Origin: Cruorifilaria tuberocauda
Lineage: Eukaryota > Nematoda > Chromadorea > Rhabditida > Onchocercidae
NCBI GenBank assembly: GCA_013365365.1
Contig: JABVXU010000111.1
Location: 80,838-144,837, forward strand
DNA: 64,000 bases
Direction: 5' to 3'
Positions 49,501-62,749 of this stretch are shown piece after piece (position 1 is the first letter of the stretch; every line of letters begins with the position of its first letter). The translations under genes were made by a program, and so were the position numbers. A model generated the notes under the pieces. It saw only the letters and a list, made by a program, of their open reading frames with translations, was not told where the DNA came from and did no database searches.

Positions 49501-51152
49501 AATTCTGACTTGGAAAAGAATTCTGACCATAACTGACTTCATAACGGGACAACAAACATTTGCTATCATCAGGATTCAAAATCATACCCTAGAAAACTAA
49601 TCGACTAAATTTTCCAACAATTTACTTATATTAATATACATTTCAAAATTTTAAAGCAATTTTCATCCATGAAAAAATCATTAAACCCATCAGTTTCAAG
49701 TTTTTAAAAAATTAAAATGCTGTCGAAATTGTTATAAAACATTTCATACGTTCATATGTTCAAAAATTCATATGTTACCGGATACAAATTCATTTTCCAG
49801 ATTTGTTCAAATAATTCATTTCGAAAAAGTTCATATGTTCCTTCGGTGCCTAATTCGTGCTGATCATCAGCTAGAGTTAATTCCATCAAAAACGACGGGC
49901 CCAACTGGTTTAACCTATAATATTCCAATTCAAATGATGTAGAAAGAAGTACGGATATGACTTAAGTAGTTCATATAAGTAAATAAGTAAATGATCGCAT
50001 TTGATATATCTGATAAATATCTACCTACGATACAGTTTCTTCGCTGCAAAATTATATTTTTGATAAGTTGAGTCACCAAGTCCTAGGACAGCTATATGAA
50101 CCTGAAATTACTAGATATATATCGATGAAGTACTGAAACTTCTGCTAGATTAAAGATTAATGCAGAAGTGTGGTAGCAATGATGAGGAAGACTTTTTCAT
50201 TAAATAAGTAGAGAAAATATAAAGTAATGGATCTAATATTTTAAATATCTCAAATACAAAATACAATGTGATCCGAAAAGCAGCTAATAAAAAAGCAAAG
50301 AATGCTCAAAGAATTTGATGTAGCTATTCGTCGGAGGCAATAAAAATAAAATTTTAAAACAAACTTCTATTTGTCAAAATCTAAATAAACTTACATTTTG
50401 CAATAAATTTTTAGGTAATGTTTTACAACACAAAATTCTCCAATTGCAACGTATACTGGCTGGCATTTCACCTTGTCCACTAGTTGAGATTACAAACACT
50501 AAACAATGTTCGTTATCCATATTCTGAAAATAAGTAATCAAAAAACAAAAAAACACTTCGCATTTCATACACGGAAACAGTATGAAACATTGTAAAAATC
50601 TTTATTTAATGGGAAAATAGGAATGGATATTTTTAATACTAACTTGTGAAGTTTTTACTGTCTTTAAATAGATTTGCTTGCAATGTTAGACCCGATCTAA
50701 TTTTATAAAAAGTGCTATTGCATTTATGACATCAAAAGAACGGTTCCTATTTTCACGGCTAACCAATTTCTTCCAATTTCTTCAATTAATTTACCCTATA
50801 ATAATATCAGATAACTTTTCAAATTATTTTAGGAAATGACCAAAAATTTTTTCAAATAAACTTTGGAAAAGTTTTATAGGAAAGCGGCACAATATTAAAT
50901 GCTTGATAAACAAATTAACTTTTCATTTCTAATTTTCAATAAAAATAAGAGGAAAAATTCCTATTTTTTGAAAAAAGTTTTCATCAAAAAAGAAAATTTT
51001 CAGACCTGTATCGCATAATCTCCAAAACTACACACTTCACTGGGAATATTGCGATATCTTGCATCATTCCATAATGCCTCCGCAACATCCTGCGCATTAC
51101 CTGTCTCACTGCCATAAAGGATTTTTAATGTGGGAGGAGCTGGAGAAGACAT
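46573..51152 (-). CDS. NDOR1: NADPH-dependent diflavin oxidoreductase
   Basis: Fourteen exons, 5' to 3' on the minus strand: 51152-51006, 50523-50395, 50101-50025, 49914-49779, 49588-49427, 49307-49250, 49130-48967, 48769-48630, 48558-48370, 48289-48174, 47989-47903, 47446-47305, 46992-46926, 46724-46573 (about 588 aa; vertebrate NDOR1 is ~597). The order is FMN flavodoxin-like domain ([13 protein letters not shown] at the start, V-L-G-L-G-D-S-x-Y), connecting region, FAD domain (R-P-R-A-F-S-I-A-S), and NADPH domain ([16 protein letters not shown]-terminal E-T-W). The enzyme passes electrons from NADPH through FAD and FMN to CIAPIN1/anamorsin in cytosolic Fe-S cluster assembly. All junctions close in frame except exon 5 to 6 (49427/49307): the only good donor is phase 0 and the only acceptor gives phase 1, one base short. 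Homology supports both sides, so this is a sequence error, a non-canonical splice or a real lesion. The exon 9 start is ambiguous between 48558 and a site 9 nt upstream. Confidence 0.92.
47630..47856. repeat. Diverged 38-bp direct repeat in an NDOR1 intron
   Basis: Copies at 47630-47667 and 47819-47856 agree at 34 of 38 positions, and the differences are transitions. The intervening DNA has short CACAAGA-like tandem units. Both lie in the intron between exons 11 and 12. Confidence 0.7.
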
Positions 51153-51189
51153 TTCCGCCAATTCGAAGAAAGCGAAAAAGATTTACACC

Positions 51190-51198
51190 CTGAAAGTT
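51190..51198 (-). promoter_or_regulatory. Candidate SL trans-splice acceptor for NDOR1
   Basis: Minus-strand AACTTTCAG ends 37 nt upstream of the ATG at 51152. ZIP9 lies upstream on the same strand, so this could be an operon-type or ordinary trans-splice site. Confidence 0.5.
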
Positions 51199-52058
51199 TC
51201 AAATCTTAAGAGAAAACCATCCACAGGCCCTGTCAACGAGCAATTTCGGAAAAGAAAACATATTCTTTCCTAAATGATAAATATGATAATATTAACATTT
51301 TTAACAAATAATATCTCTTACATTCCATATTCTTCTAACTTATCTGTTACTTAGCTACATTTTTCTATTATTTTCATTATACCGCCTTCGTTTGCTGAAG
51401 ATATTAAGATTATTAGAACCAAGTATATCGTTTTCTTTTCAAAAACTTGACAACTTTTGAAAACTGAATGATTTTCTCGGGAGATAATAGGTTACTGAAA
51501 TATATTTTGCCATTTAAACAGCTTCCTTTCTTTCCTATTGTCTTTGCAAAGACAACACCAAATTTCTCGAAATTTTGAAAAAATAAAAGTTTTATTTATC
51601 TGATACTTATTTTATCAAAATTTACTAATTAAAAAAATATTATAAGCCAAACATTCAACACATGTACTTCTTTGCCCATATTCTAAATCCAGTTTGTATA
51701 CCCATCAATGAACTCTCCTATTTCGCTAATCAAGAAATCAGTATTTCATCTACCCCTAAACAATCTTATACCATATTTGATTCACAAATCTTTCAATTTA
51801 CAGTCATCAAGTAGTTACAACTGTCTGCTATTCTGTAGCATATACCAAATACACATACTTTTAATTAAAACATATTTTATCACAAACTTCGAAATTATAA
51901 CAAATTTATATCAATTTTAATATTAATGCTATCCATTGTTTATGTAACCCACGCAATTTATTGAAGGCACGACATAATTTAACATTGGAAGTATAGCGTT
52001 TCGCTGCTATTTCAATTTTCTAACAAATCGTATACATATTATACTACAATAACAAGAA
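51199..52058. other. Intergenic region, ZIP9 to NDOR1
   Basis: About 0.86 kb between two head-to-tail minus-strand genes. It contains a minus-strand AATAAA at 51957-51962 (about 97 bp after the ZIP9 stop). No exon is seen; an open frame at 51708-51920 on the plus strand has no support. Confidence 0.6.
51957..51962 (-). terminator. Polyadenylation signal of the ZIP9 gene
   Basis: AATAAA on the minus strand about 97 bp downstream of the stop codon. Confidence 0.5.
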
Positions 52059-55000
52059 TTAGTGAGAGTGAGAATGGCTACTGACTAAAAAGGTCGGACT
52101 AATTGCACCAACGACAACTGAAATTAATTCGATGATATTTAACGATGCTCTTGATTCACTGTATCCTCGACTATTACCTTCCATAACATTGTTCACTAAT
52201 TGATAATCTTTGACGCTTGAACCCATCTGAAAGAAATTTTTTTGTGTTATTTACTCATGTAAAAGTAATGGTGTATATGCTGATGAATTGGTGAGATAGC
52301 AGATTAATTCAATAATGGAAATAACCCTCCATTCCTCTCTTTCTGGAACCGTATTATTTTTTGTGGACTTACCAACTCAGGAAGTATGTGAACAGCTGCA
52401 ACGTATAGAAATGTTCCAGCTGAAAATAACATGAGTGTTCCAGTTGCTGAATCTGCTGAGAACTTGTCGCTTCTAACCTAGAATTTAAAAATAGAGATAA
52501 AACACGTCCACTACTTTCTATTATCTCGAACGAAAAAGTTTTAAAAACTTACAACAATAATCAGATAATATGTGACCAATCCCGCTATTGGAGCTGCGAT
52601 TGAGAAAACAGTTAAGTGACGACGTATTCTAAATCGTTCAATTCCTTCCACCAAAAGAAAACTGACCAAACCAAACGCAGCTGGAGCCTTTAATGCATTC
52701 ATATACTTCAAACTTGACATAAGAGTTGCAGTATTTTGCCAATATGCAAAAAGAAGGATAAAAACCCTAAACATATAACATGGAAGGGTTGGAAGTTAAA
52801 AATCACTATCCTATACTTGAAGAGATGAATTAATGAACTGAGTTAGGAAAAGGTTAGTATAAAAGAAAATTATTAAACTAAGCACTAGAGAGGAGATAAT
52901 TAAAAATAAAAGCCGCTTAATATATCAGCAGCAGCTGAAACAGTTAAATAATTCATGGATTAAAGCTTAAATTCAACAAATAATTTTGAAAACTAACAGA
53001 ATGAGGAAAATCAACCTTATGAAGCATTATAGCAAGGAAAACGATAAATTGCACACCAGCGCGATTTGATGCAGACGCGCTGCCAAAAGCGATACCATCA
53101 GCTGCAAACATAATCAATTAAAATTAAATTTCACTTTCAAAAAAACGATATCTACATTTACTTCAGTAAGCATAATTTTAGAAAATTAAAATCTACAAAT
53201 TAAGATTTCAACTACACTTCCATTTTCAATTTTAAATACACTATAGAAAGTATTCATAATCAAATTCACAAATAAACAAAATCTAAGGCAATCAAAGATA
53301 AATATGTTGTAGAGATAAACCAGCTGCATGCACTACCAAACCAATTGTTGCTGTTAGTTTAAATTGTGTACGGTCACCACCTAAAATTTAATATAACATC
53401 CATAATAATTATCAAAAAGAAAGTGATGAAAGTTCCAAGATTATGAAAACATCAAAACTTATTCATTTTATAATAGCCAAGATTATTCTCATATATCTAA
53501 ACAATACATCTCAGTTATCACAATTAAGTTAATATTTCATTCGAAACATCCTTTAAAAGGAAGAAACCCTAGGGTGGTGATAATTCGTACCACAGATATT
53601 TGAAAACTGTCACAATTAATTTTGTTTTAAAAATAGAGTTGAAAGAGCAGCGACATCTTAAAGGTAATGAAATAAAAAGCCAACAATCGAATTAAAAGTA
53701 ATTAACATTTCAAAAATTTAATTTGATATGAATCAATTAAACCTAGAAACTCAAATTATATACATCACATTCAATACATCACGTAAATAGATGTTACTGA
53801 CCAGAAAAATTTTTAAAACGAAAAAAAGATATTATTGATATTGTGTAAGAATTGACCTTTGGGTGATAAAGATTTAGAAATTTGATCAATAAGAAACATA
53901 AATAAGAAGCCAATAACCAACGAAAATCCTATTGATTGACTTATTTCATTGAAATTAACTGGTGCCTCGAGATACCTATGCTCGTCAATTTCTGCAAAAA
54001 GATTAAAAAAACTTTCAAATTACTGAAATAACCTTTGTAAAAAATGTTGAAGATTATACTCGATACTTGCAGAAGCTATATCAATAATCATATCCATCAG
54101 CACTTTTTGATCATTCATTGCTACATGCTTTTATCATGATGTAAATGAATATATAGCATAGTCACACGTCGGAAATGATTGTATTAAATTTTCGAATAAC
54201 GGGATAGAATAGAGCATGTTCAAAAAATTAGGATTGAACAATGTCCATTAATTCAGCTATTTATTAGGTCGGTAAATGAATACTATTCAAATACTTGGAC
54301 CGTAATTTCTTGCACAAAACACACTTTCTTTGCCCATAACAGAGGCTTGCTGCACCTGTTGTGCCATTTCTTTCCTAATATCGTTTTTGTTTTCGGTTAG
54401 GTAATTTATCCTTTCACTGAAAAAAAGTAGATATATAAAAATATTAATCTGAATCATTATACAGTTTTAGAGTAAAAGAATTCAAAAAATTTTTCGGCAG
54501 CAGAAAATTAATTTTGCTCCAAAATTTTCAATTTCATTCAAAGAAATTTCAGAAATTTCACCAGTCTCATGATTGAGAAAGCGTTCCAAAAATAATCCAG
54601 AAGAGAAATGAATGTGGGTCGAATTCTGATTTTAAATTTCCTCAATCTATATTGACTCCATTAATTAATCGTTATTACTAATCTTTTATTGATGAAATTA
54701 TACTCTTGAGTCTCGAAAAAAATGAAGAAAAGTACTCTAGATTTGATGCAATAGGCTGTTTCCGTGAGTTTGATACAGCACGTTGATTTACAAGAACAAC
54801 TTGGTTCATACCTTCATTCTGCACAGCTTCCGGTAAATGATTTCCTAAAATTAGAAAAATTGCTTTCGGAAGACTCATTTTTTTACAGCACGTATGTAAA
54901 AGGATGTAGAAATGTCTGAGTTTCTTTTTCTTGTGTTCCAGTTCAAATATATCCCATTACCATGATTGATTCATGATAAAATGTTTCATTGTTTCCATTC

Positions 55001-55937
55001 AAATATAAAGTTATCTTGATGCAATAAAAATTTGGTCTCATCAAACGACGGATAAAAACTAGTATAATTACGAACAAATTAAAACGCTAGCATTTCTGGA
55101 AAAGACCACATAATCACAGCAACTAATTTAGTTAGTCCACGTTTTCAATGTAACCTTTTTCTTAAATATGATTATGATTTTATACATACAGCAGCACATT
55201 ATTTATCCTTTGGTAAAGGCTTACAATACCTATCATTCAAATCATTCCGTCTTCATTTACCTACTGGTAATGTTACTAATGTTTTGGGTCCACTCGTTTC
55301 GGTGAACCTTGGCTTATATTAAACATTCCATAGATTTCATCACTATCTAATTATATGATAATTGACTTTCTAAGACAACTTTTTATGGGAACTATAATTT
55401 CGCTGAACTTATATATATAACTCCTAGCATCTCGAGAGACAAAACCTTAAGATTGCTTTTTAAGAAAAAAAATTCAAAAATAGAAAAAAAAAAAAACATA
55501 GAAATGAAGCACCGGTATGAACAATATACAGCGTTTCAACGCCTTCCGGAATAATTACAGATAAAGCTGTGCCAATCAATAAACCTGCTCCAAATGTGCT
55601 CAATAAACGTGTCCGTCCCTGAAAAACTTGTCCTTACATAAGTTTTTGCAGCTTTTAGAATTATAATTGGTCTTTTCAATGTTTTAAAATAAACTATCTC
55701 GATTAGCTATTTAGAAAATTTGTTAAAGAATGGCAATATTTTCCCGTATATATCAAATCTATATGAAAGAAACGTCACAACCAAACCCAAAATTCCAGAA
55801 TTTAAAAAAGTGAGAAGGAAATTTCTCTCAAAGTTATGCACCTCAGACATGTTGAATGCAAGAGGTATTAACCCAGCCAAAAAACTTCCAGCAAACATCG
55901 CGATTGATAAATATAGCAGTAAATAAAAACCATCCAT
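52059..55937 (-). CDS. SLC39A9: Zinc transporter ZIP9 (SLC39A9 family)
   Basis: Ten exons, 5' to 3' on the minus strand, all junctions in frame: 55937-55842, 55618-55513, 54844-54736, 54416-54325, 53991-53857, 53380-53321, 53101-53016, 52687-52553, 52477-52373, 52226-52059 (363 aa; human ZIP9 is 307). It begins with M-D-G-F and a first membrane segment ending G-L-I-P-L-A-F-N, as in ZIP9. Then come [17 protein letters not shown], a hydrophilic loop (about 68-150), and [12 protein letters not shown] (about 190-202), the metal-site helix. A-I-M-L-H-K-A-P-A-A-F-G (223-234) is the second metal-site helix; [19 protein letters not shown] follows, and the last residues are H-S-H-S-H. ZIP9 moves Zn into the cytosol from the secretory pathway or outside. 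The loop after membrane segment 2 is less His-rich than in vertebrates and is coded by exons 3-4, whose 54736 donor is the weakest call. Exon 8 uses a TAAAG acceptor. Confidence 0.93.
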
Positions 55938-55987
55938 AATTCTTGCACATAAAGGTTACTTGCAAATTCAAATAACGAATATCTGCG

Positions 55988-55996
55988 CTGAAATAC
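55988..55996 (-). promoter_or_regulatory. Candidate SL trans-splice acceptor for ZIP9
   Basis: Minus-strand GTATTTCAG ends about 50 nt upstream of the ATG at 55937. Confidence 0.45.
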
Positions 55997-58887
55997 CTTG
56001 CAAATCAACCAAAAAAGAATAAAAGAATAAGTTGAAAACAAATTAATACTAAATAATGGAAAGAAATGATAAATTAAAAAAATCTTTATGAGACGGAATT
56101 TTAGAATAATTACACTGATAATTTCGGTCGCGCTTAAAATATCCGAGTTGAAAAAATTAATGACAAAATTATGTCTATTTCTATCGCTAGAATAAACAAA
56201 CAAAATCGCTAGTTCTTTATTCAATGCAAATATTCCTCTGCTGGTTTTGTTTTTAATAAAATAAAGTGAAAAAATATTCCTTTTAATACTTACTTCTAGC
56301 AATTCGATACATAGGAAAACGAGATAAATTCGATGAATAGCATCTATGGATATATAAACATCCACATTATAATTATCTCTGAAAAAATCCACCATGTCTT
56401 ACTATATCTTTCAAAAATTTAATGATTTATGTCACCTACTATGTTGCTGGTTAAAACTCACCGTTTGTTAAATTCCCCTACACTTCTTTCGCAATACAGT
56501 GTTGCTCCTATCAACGCCAACTTTCAAATTTGTCAGATTTCTTTAATCAATAAAATTTGAAATGAAAAAATTTGTGTTTTAAACATAAAAAAAATTGATA
56601 TCACACAAAATTTTCACTAAATTTCATTCTGAAGTTAGCAACGAGCGACGCTAAACGTTCTACTCGTTAATCGATGACTAGAAAAAAATCAAGAATTTCA
56701 TCACTAACTTGTGTCTTTAGTTATGGGCCAAAAAAACTAGTCGGTCTTGATTAAAAATTTGGAAGGAAATAAACGATTTCGCTTGCGAAATTTCTTATTC
56801 CTTCTTTAATTTTTAAATAACAGATGGCCAGTAAATGAAAATGGGTTACTAGTCGATAGCTCAAAATGTAGGTAAAAGAAATTTCTACTATTTCCAATGA
56901 TTAAACAGTAAAAGTGAGATAGTGGAAAAAAAGAACAGCAAATGGACGGTTGCGATCTCAATTGTTTCAACAATTCCCAGGAATTTTATTCCTTTCCCTT
57001 TCATAAGCATTTGTGCTGTGACTATTAGATACAGTTTCTACAGAAAACTACACAAAACCTGTGACTTACAATATCATTAATCAAATTAACTCAATTAATT
57101 TATCTAATAATTAGTTAAGTAAGTCGAAGTCACTACCTAATAAAACAAACCAATTATCTGTCCTCTAATCTCATGGCGAAACTCTATAACATAACTTTAT
57201 TAAGTCTTACGACAGTTTTTTAATTTCGAACGTATGATATAATTTCCTACTACTTACTTGTATCTTGCTGAAAGTATTTCCAGCTTTAATTTGGTAATAT
57301 GGCTAATTGCAGTGCTTATACAATCCAGTATTCACATGAGACATCGCGCTGAGTTTGTCAATGTCTGAATTTCTGAAAAATCAAAATTTTGTTCTTTTAT
57401 ACGGGTTCAAAAACTTCAACTGAAGCATTTCCATGCGAATATCTAATATGATTGATAGATATCGGAAAAATGTATTTAACAATGCAGTAAAATATATGTA
57501 CTGAAATCTGATTATTTTTTTGTTAAATAAATTAATCTGTACAAAGTGGAAAATTTTTATCCCAACGATATGTCATATTGATAAAGAGAAAATGAAAAAC
57601 GATTATTATAGACGATCACTATAACGATAAAGGTATTATCAGCAACTCAATTCAATGACACATCATCCTTTTGTTCTGAAGTAGTTCACTTTTTACAACC
57701 GATAATCTCTCCGTTTTATTGATCCCACGATAAGAAATTAATGATACAAATTATCCACATTCACACGATAATGTTAGATTCCTGCACGATGTTTGTAACA
57801 TATATGTGACTCGCTGAATCGCTTTTAATACTAATCAAACGCTATTACTCTTATTTCTTCTATACTCGCTATTACTCTCATATAACTGTCAAACTACGCT
57901 TCTTTTTGCTTTCATTTTTTTATGAAATTAAAAGTACTGATAGTTAATGAAATCTGGAAGGAATCCATGGAAAATAACACATTATTAAATGCATGACAAA
58001 AAACGAAAACCATAAAGGAAATAATGCAATATAATTGCATCTAAGACTAAATTTACCAAGCAACATTCTAAGATAGGCAAATATGCTTCATAAACTTCCG
58101 TTTAATATCTATCTGTATCGCTCTAATGTACTGTGATGACATTAGAGTAACGAATTAAACAATATAAGACAGTATCATAATAATAACTTGAACAAAACTA
58201 GAAAACACAGCACCGATAACCCTAGATTAACTGTACAGCAGGATGAACGACGCTGGATCGCGGAAAGCATTTACCAGATATATCACAGCATCTCTGTAAA
58301 ATCGAAATTCATACTTTATTGATAATACAAAATGAATAATCATTACACCACTAGTAGTATTAATACTCACACGAAAACTACAAAACTATTGAACTGATTA
58401 ATATGTTTTTCCGTACCTGTAAATTACATGTATGGAAAATATTGGGTAACGATTTCTGTAATTATTTTGGACAGGTGACTACATAAAACGCAGACAGAAA
58501 TATCTTGTAACAATATTTTCTTAAATTCCGAACAGACTTAAACCATTTAGTTTCATGATTACATGTTAAATCTTCCATTTTATGAACGTCTAGGTGCACA
58601 TCTTTTGATTGTCAAGGTAAAGAAATCAAAAATTATCTCGTCTTAGATATACAGTGACTCCAAATTCAGACAATATGAAGCTATGAATTTCATGAAGAAA
58701 TCAAAGAAATGGTACTTTACGTCGAGGAATAGTATTTTACACTTACATTGTGAAGGAAAATATGTGATACTACATTTAAAAAGAGCATTTCGAAAGTGAA
58801 ATTAAAGTATTATCACAATTTTTAATTACCTGAAAAAATAACGAACAAGTGTAAGAGTTTTGCTTCATAAAAGATATGCGTTGTATT
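55997..58887. other. ZIP9 upstream region without supported gene
   Basis: Presumed promoter of ZIP9 and downstream flank of the small gene at 58.9 kb. A minus-strand acceptor/donor pair around 57244-57260 could mark a tiny 5' UTR exon. An open minus-strand frame at 55868-56395 overlaps the ZIP9 first exon antiphase and is not supported. Two partial copies of CGCTATTACTCT occur at about 57840 and 57869. Confidence 0.5.
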
Positions 58888-59418
58888 TTATCCACGGATG
58901 AAAATAACATCCTCATTAACTTTTTCGGGACCAATATTGATCACCTGTCTAAGAGGCAGAATACGATCTAAAAACAAATAATAAAGAAATCATTAACGAT
59001 GAGCAGTAGTTATTTAATTATAGATTTACAAATAATATGAGCAAAAAAGCTGCAATATCTTATTATCGAATTTCACGATATACAGCTCGCGGGATATTTC
59101 AATCATTTATTTAGAATCAGACCAAAAAACCACCACTGAGATCATTGCATATTTCAGAGAACACATCGTCCTTTATCATAACATACAGTAATCATATAGT
59201 ACAGTAACACACAGTAAGTTTATCATAACAGTAATTAAAGTAATAGTAATAAAAATTTTTGCTGAATCTATTTCCCAAAGTATAGCAAAAATTAAATTGG
59301 AAAAACTGGAATTTGAAAAATACCATTTTTCACTTACATCAAAGTGCGAATCCAATTCTATTTTCCGACCATTTTCAGCGTATCGTAATAACTTAATCTT
59401 CATTAGAATGAATAACAT
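58888..59418 (-). CDS. Unrecognised small protein (about 60 residues), candidate
   Basis: Three short exons join on the minus strand with matching phases: 59418 (or 59403)-59338, phase 0 into 59170-59134, phase 1 into 58967-58888, ending in TAA. This gives 60 aa from Met59403 or 65 from Met59418; a TGA lies immediately before Met59418. The first exon ends at a perfect GTAAGT donor, the last begins after TTTTTAG, and the middle exon uses a weaker AAAG acceptor. The product is charged and soluble-looking. It starts M-K-I-K-L-L-R-Y-A-E-N-G-R-K and ends I-N-I-G-P-E-K-V-N-E-D-V-I-F-I-R-G. No signal peptide, membrane segment or catalytic motif is visible. I do not recognise a family. Chance exons of this size are possible in AT-rich DNA, but phase agreement across two introns and a protein-like composition favour a gene. 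Confidence 0.42.
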
Positions 59419-61661
59419 TCAAATGAACTTTATGATGAATATTCTCTTGTGCCACTAAAAAAAATAAAAGAACGAAATTAATCTCTTCTCTTTCTATCTA
59501 AAAAATGCGTAATTCATGTTCCATACAACAAAAAAGCAAAAAAACACCACTGAAGGACAAAAAAATGAAGTTTGGTGACACGTGATGATTTTAGATTAAA
59601 TTTTAGTCTTACAAATAATCATAAAAATTTATGGCGAACGAAGAGAATAAAAGGCGTTGATTTTGCAGGGGATATTTCACTTTAATCGAGTTTTCAACTA
59701 CTACCAGTTATTCTATTTCGGTGCAGTTGGAAACAAAAAGACCATATAAGTAAAAATTTGATCAGTAAGCATGAGAAATATTGGCCACATCTTAATAAAT
59801 ACACAGTATAAAACAAGATTCATTTCCCTTCGTCTTCGGCTGTGAGCTATAATTGCCGAAAGAAAAGATCAATTTGATGCTAAAATAGAATTTGTCGTAA
59901 GCCATTCCAAGCAAGTTATTAATGTACTTGTAAAAAATTTGAAACCCTATTTTCTCACAATAAATCATTAACAGTTTACAATTCAACATTCTAGACTATA
60001 CATTAAAATTGCATTCAGTAATTCAGTAGAAAGAAAAAAGAAATTATTTTTATATTGGAAGTGTCTCGAGAAATATAATTATCTTTAAAAAAACCATTTA
60101 ACATGACAGTGCCAAAAGAGATGTCGAAGTTCTATATTTTTTATTTCGAATTTTTTTTAGAAATTTGAAGAGGACTTTGAATTGAAGAAAAGATACTACT
60201 CCCATTACTGATTATCGTGACATCCATAAAATTTGCCAAGTGAATATCTTATCTTAGTGATGAAATAATGAGGTTATATGAAGTGATACTAGTGAATTCA
60301 GGATCTTTCCATGAATATAAATAAGGATTATTTGAAAAGGATTTTAATTGTGGATTTAATGCAGCATCCATTACTACTTATGCTTTCATTTCCGACTACT
60401 TTCACTCCTTCTAGGTTAATGATTTCCACCCCGACTATTTTATTCGCATCTAAATCTCGCACCAGTTTAACTGGCTAGCAGATAGATTAACGGAGCAGAT
60501 GTTCTTGCAAGGTGAGTTTCATCAGAAAAGATTTATAAATTGTCTATTTGCAGACAAATAATTAAAAAATAAAAACGAAAAAAGTTTCTATAAATGAAGA
60601 GCCAATCAATTTTACGAAATTTTTTTGTTTCTACCGGAAGTCGTTATTTTCATAGGATAGCACACGCTTATATATTATTTCTCGTTGAAAATTGTTAGTA
60701 AACTGCTTTCTTCTTTAAAATTTTGTAAATACCTTTTGATGTAGTGATAGTTCTTGAGTTACGGAATACTGGAATAACAAAGGATGAAAACGTTTCCCGT
60801 TCGTGACAGTAGCGGCCTGAATGTAGCGATGGGAAATTAGAAGTCATTTAATCTGAATCAAACCAAAAATAGCGTGATGTAAGCATTAGGAAGCAAACTG
60901 AGATGGCAAAAACAGGAAAAACTTTTCCTTAGAAAATATTGTGAAAGATGAACATGATGTATAACATGTAATTCAAGCGTTCGGTTACCTTCCTCATTCC
61001 ATGAAAATATTAAAATTGTGTATCAATCTCCGTCACCCGCATATTTTTTTTAAAGTTGAAACCATAGAGAGAGAAGAAAAATAAGCATTACCTGGTTACA
61101 GTTGTTAAAAACTTGGAAAACACATATATAAGACGGAAACGTGAGCAAACGCGTATCTATAGAAAGGAACTGCTAAAATTTTCGCCTAATTCCGATTTTA
61201 TTTAAAAAAAGTGCCTGATCTTACTTTACTTTCTTAATCTCTCGAAAAACGTCTTTGTTTACACATAACTAAGTCCAGAAAGAAATAACGGAAAAAAATC
61301 AGACAGCCCACTGGAAGTGAAATAGGCTGCAAGAGTTGTATAATCTCAGCTTTTTCGTCACTAGTGGGCAATGAATTACGTTTACTTCAGGTACACGCTT
61401 AACTGTTAGTTGCTTTTTTCTTACTAAATTTGAATTCGACATGATAAATTTGAAATTATATCTGAAGAGAAATCTTATAGAACTTTTCGTTAAATCTTAT
61501 AAAATTATTAAAGTTTAAATTCAGAATTACTGTGACTTTCTGCAAGTGTGATATTTTTATCCTCGAATAAATTCCGCACTTTCAGTGTATTCACTCCTCC
61601 TTCTTTGTTAACGCATTGATTTCGTTTTTGAGCAATTTTGCAATTGATGAAATTCAAAAGT

Positions 61662-61708
61662 TTCCGTGTTGTCATTATCGACAAAAGTATACAATTTCAT
61701 TCCAACTT
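61662..61708 (+). repeat. 47-bp perfect direct repeat, copy 1
   Basis: Identical to 62750-62796 with unrelated flanks on both sides. The spacing is 1,088 bp between starts. Confidence 0.92.
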
Positions 61709-62749
61709 ACAACGCGTTCGGCACTAAATCATTATCGAGCTTTAATTTCTGCAAACTGTAAATATGTCAAGGATTTAAATTAAATTAATTTTCAATGAGT
61801 TTTTAGTCTTGAGCATTATGTACCATTTTTTGAAATTTTTTCAGAGAATAGTATTCGAACAGATAATCGTAAGACTGAGGGAATCATAACAAGAGCAAAT
61901 GAAAATGATAAGGGAAAATTAAAATAAAATTCAATGTATAAATCGTGAAAATCGAAAGCTCGAAATTTTGATTTTAAATTTATCGAATTCATTTTGAATT
62001 CACTAAACTAAGAAGGAATGAGTTGAAAAATAGGAAGAAGTAAGTTGGTAGTGGAAAAAGAATTTAAATAGTCTCTGATCGAAATTGAATTATTTTGATG
62101 TAAATTAAATAAACTAAATTAGCTGGACAAACAGAAATAACATCGACAATCGATAATTGAGTCCATAAAATTTTTTTTTAAATAAAAATTTGAAAATACA
62201 GTGCAAATGATTTTTATTTCCGAAAAATTCGAGGAGTTATACTAATCACTTAATGATACCATACCATACACATGCGTGAATAAGTGTAACAAAGCAATGG
62301 CTGTATATTAACTAATTTAATCTATTTAGGACCTTTTTTTGAAAATTCATTTGAAATAAAAGTCCGACTTCAGCGTTATTGAGCATAGATAATACGAGAA
62401 AAAAGAAGAATGAAAGAGCTAGTTTCTGAACTGACAGAGGGATAAAATATATGGGGAAATCGGTAAGAACCAGAAATAAGATATGCGTGATGAATTTAAG
62501 TTTCGAATATTTCTGAATATCATCAGTTTGAGCTGTTTCCTGAAATAATGCATTTGATGCATTTGGCAGAGATAAGTATCACATGTACTTGATAGTTTGA
62601 GTGCTTCCATCTCTTTTATGCTCGAAAAAAATTTTTAAATTGGCAAAAACAATGCCATAAAATTTGTCTTTTTGTTTTTCAAGACAAAAAAAGGAATCCT
62701 AAAATATAACCAAGTACAGCAAGTCGTTGACGTTCAGCTCACGCAGAAC

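Noticed and set aside
55868..56395. 175-codon minus-strand open frame overlapping the start of ZIP9
   Set aside because: It overlaps the ZIP9 first exon in another frame and is made mostly of Ile/Phe/Tyr codons typical of AT-rich non-coding DNA.
60359..60478. 39-codon plus-strand open frame before a GTGAG donor
   Set aside because: Its stop precedes the donor, and no downstream exon was found before the window end; too weak to call a gene.
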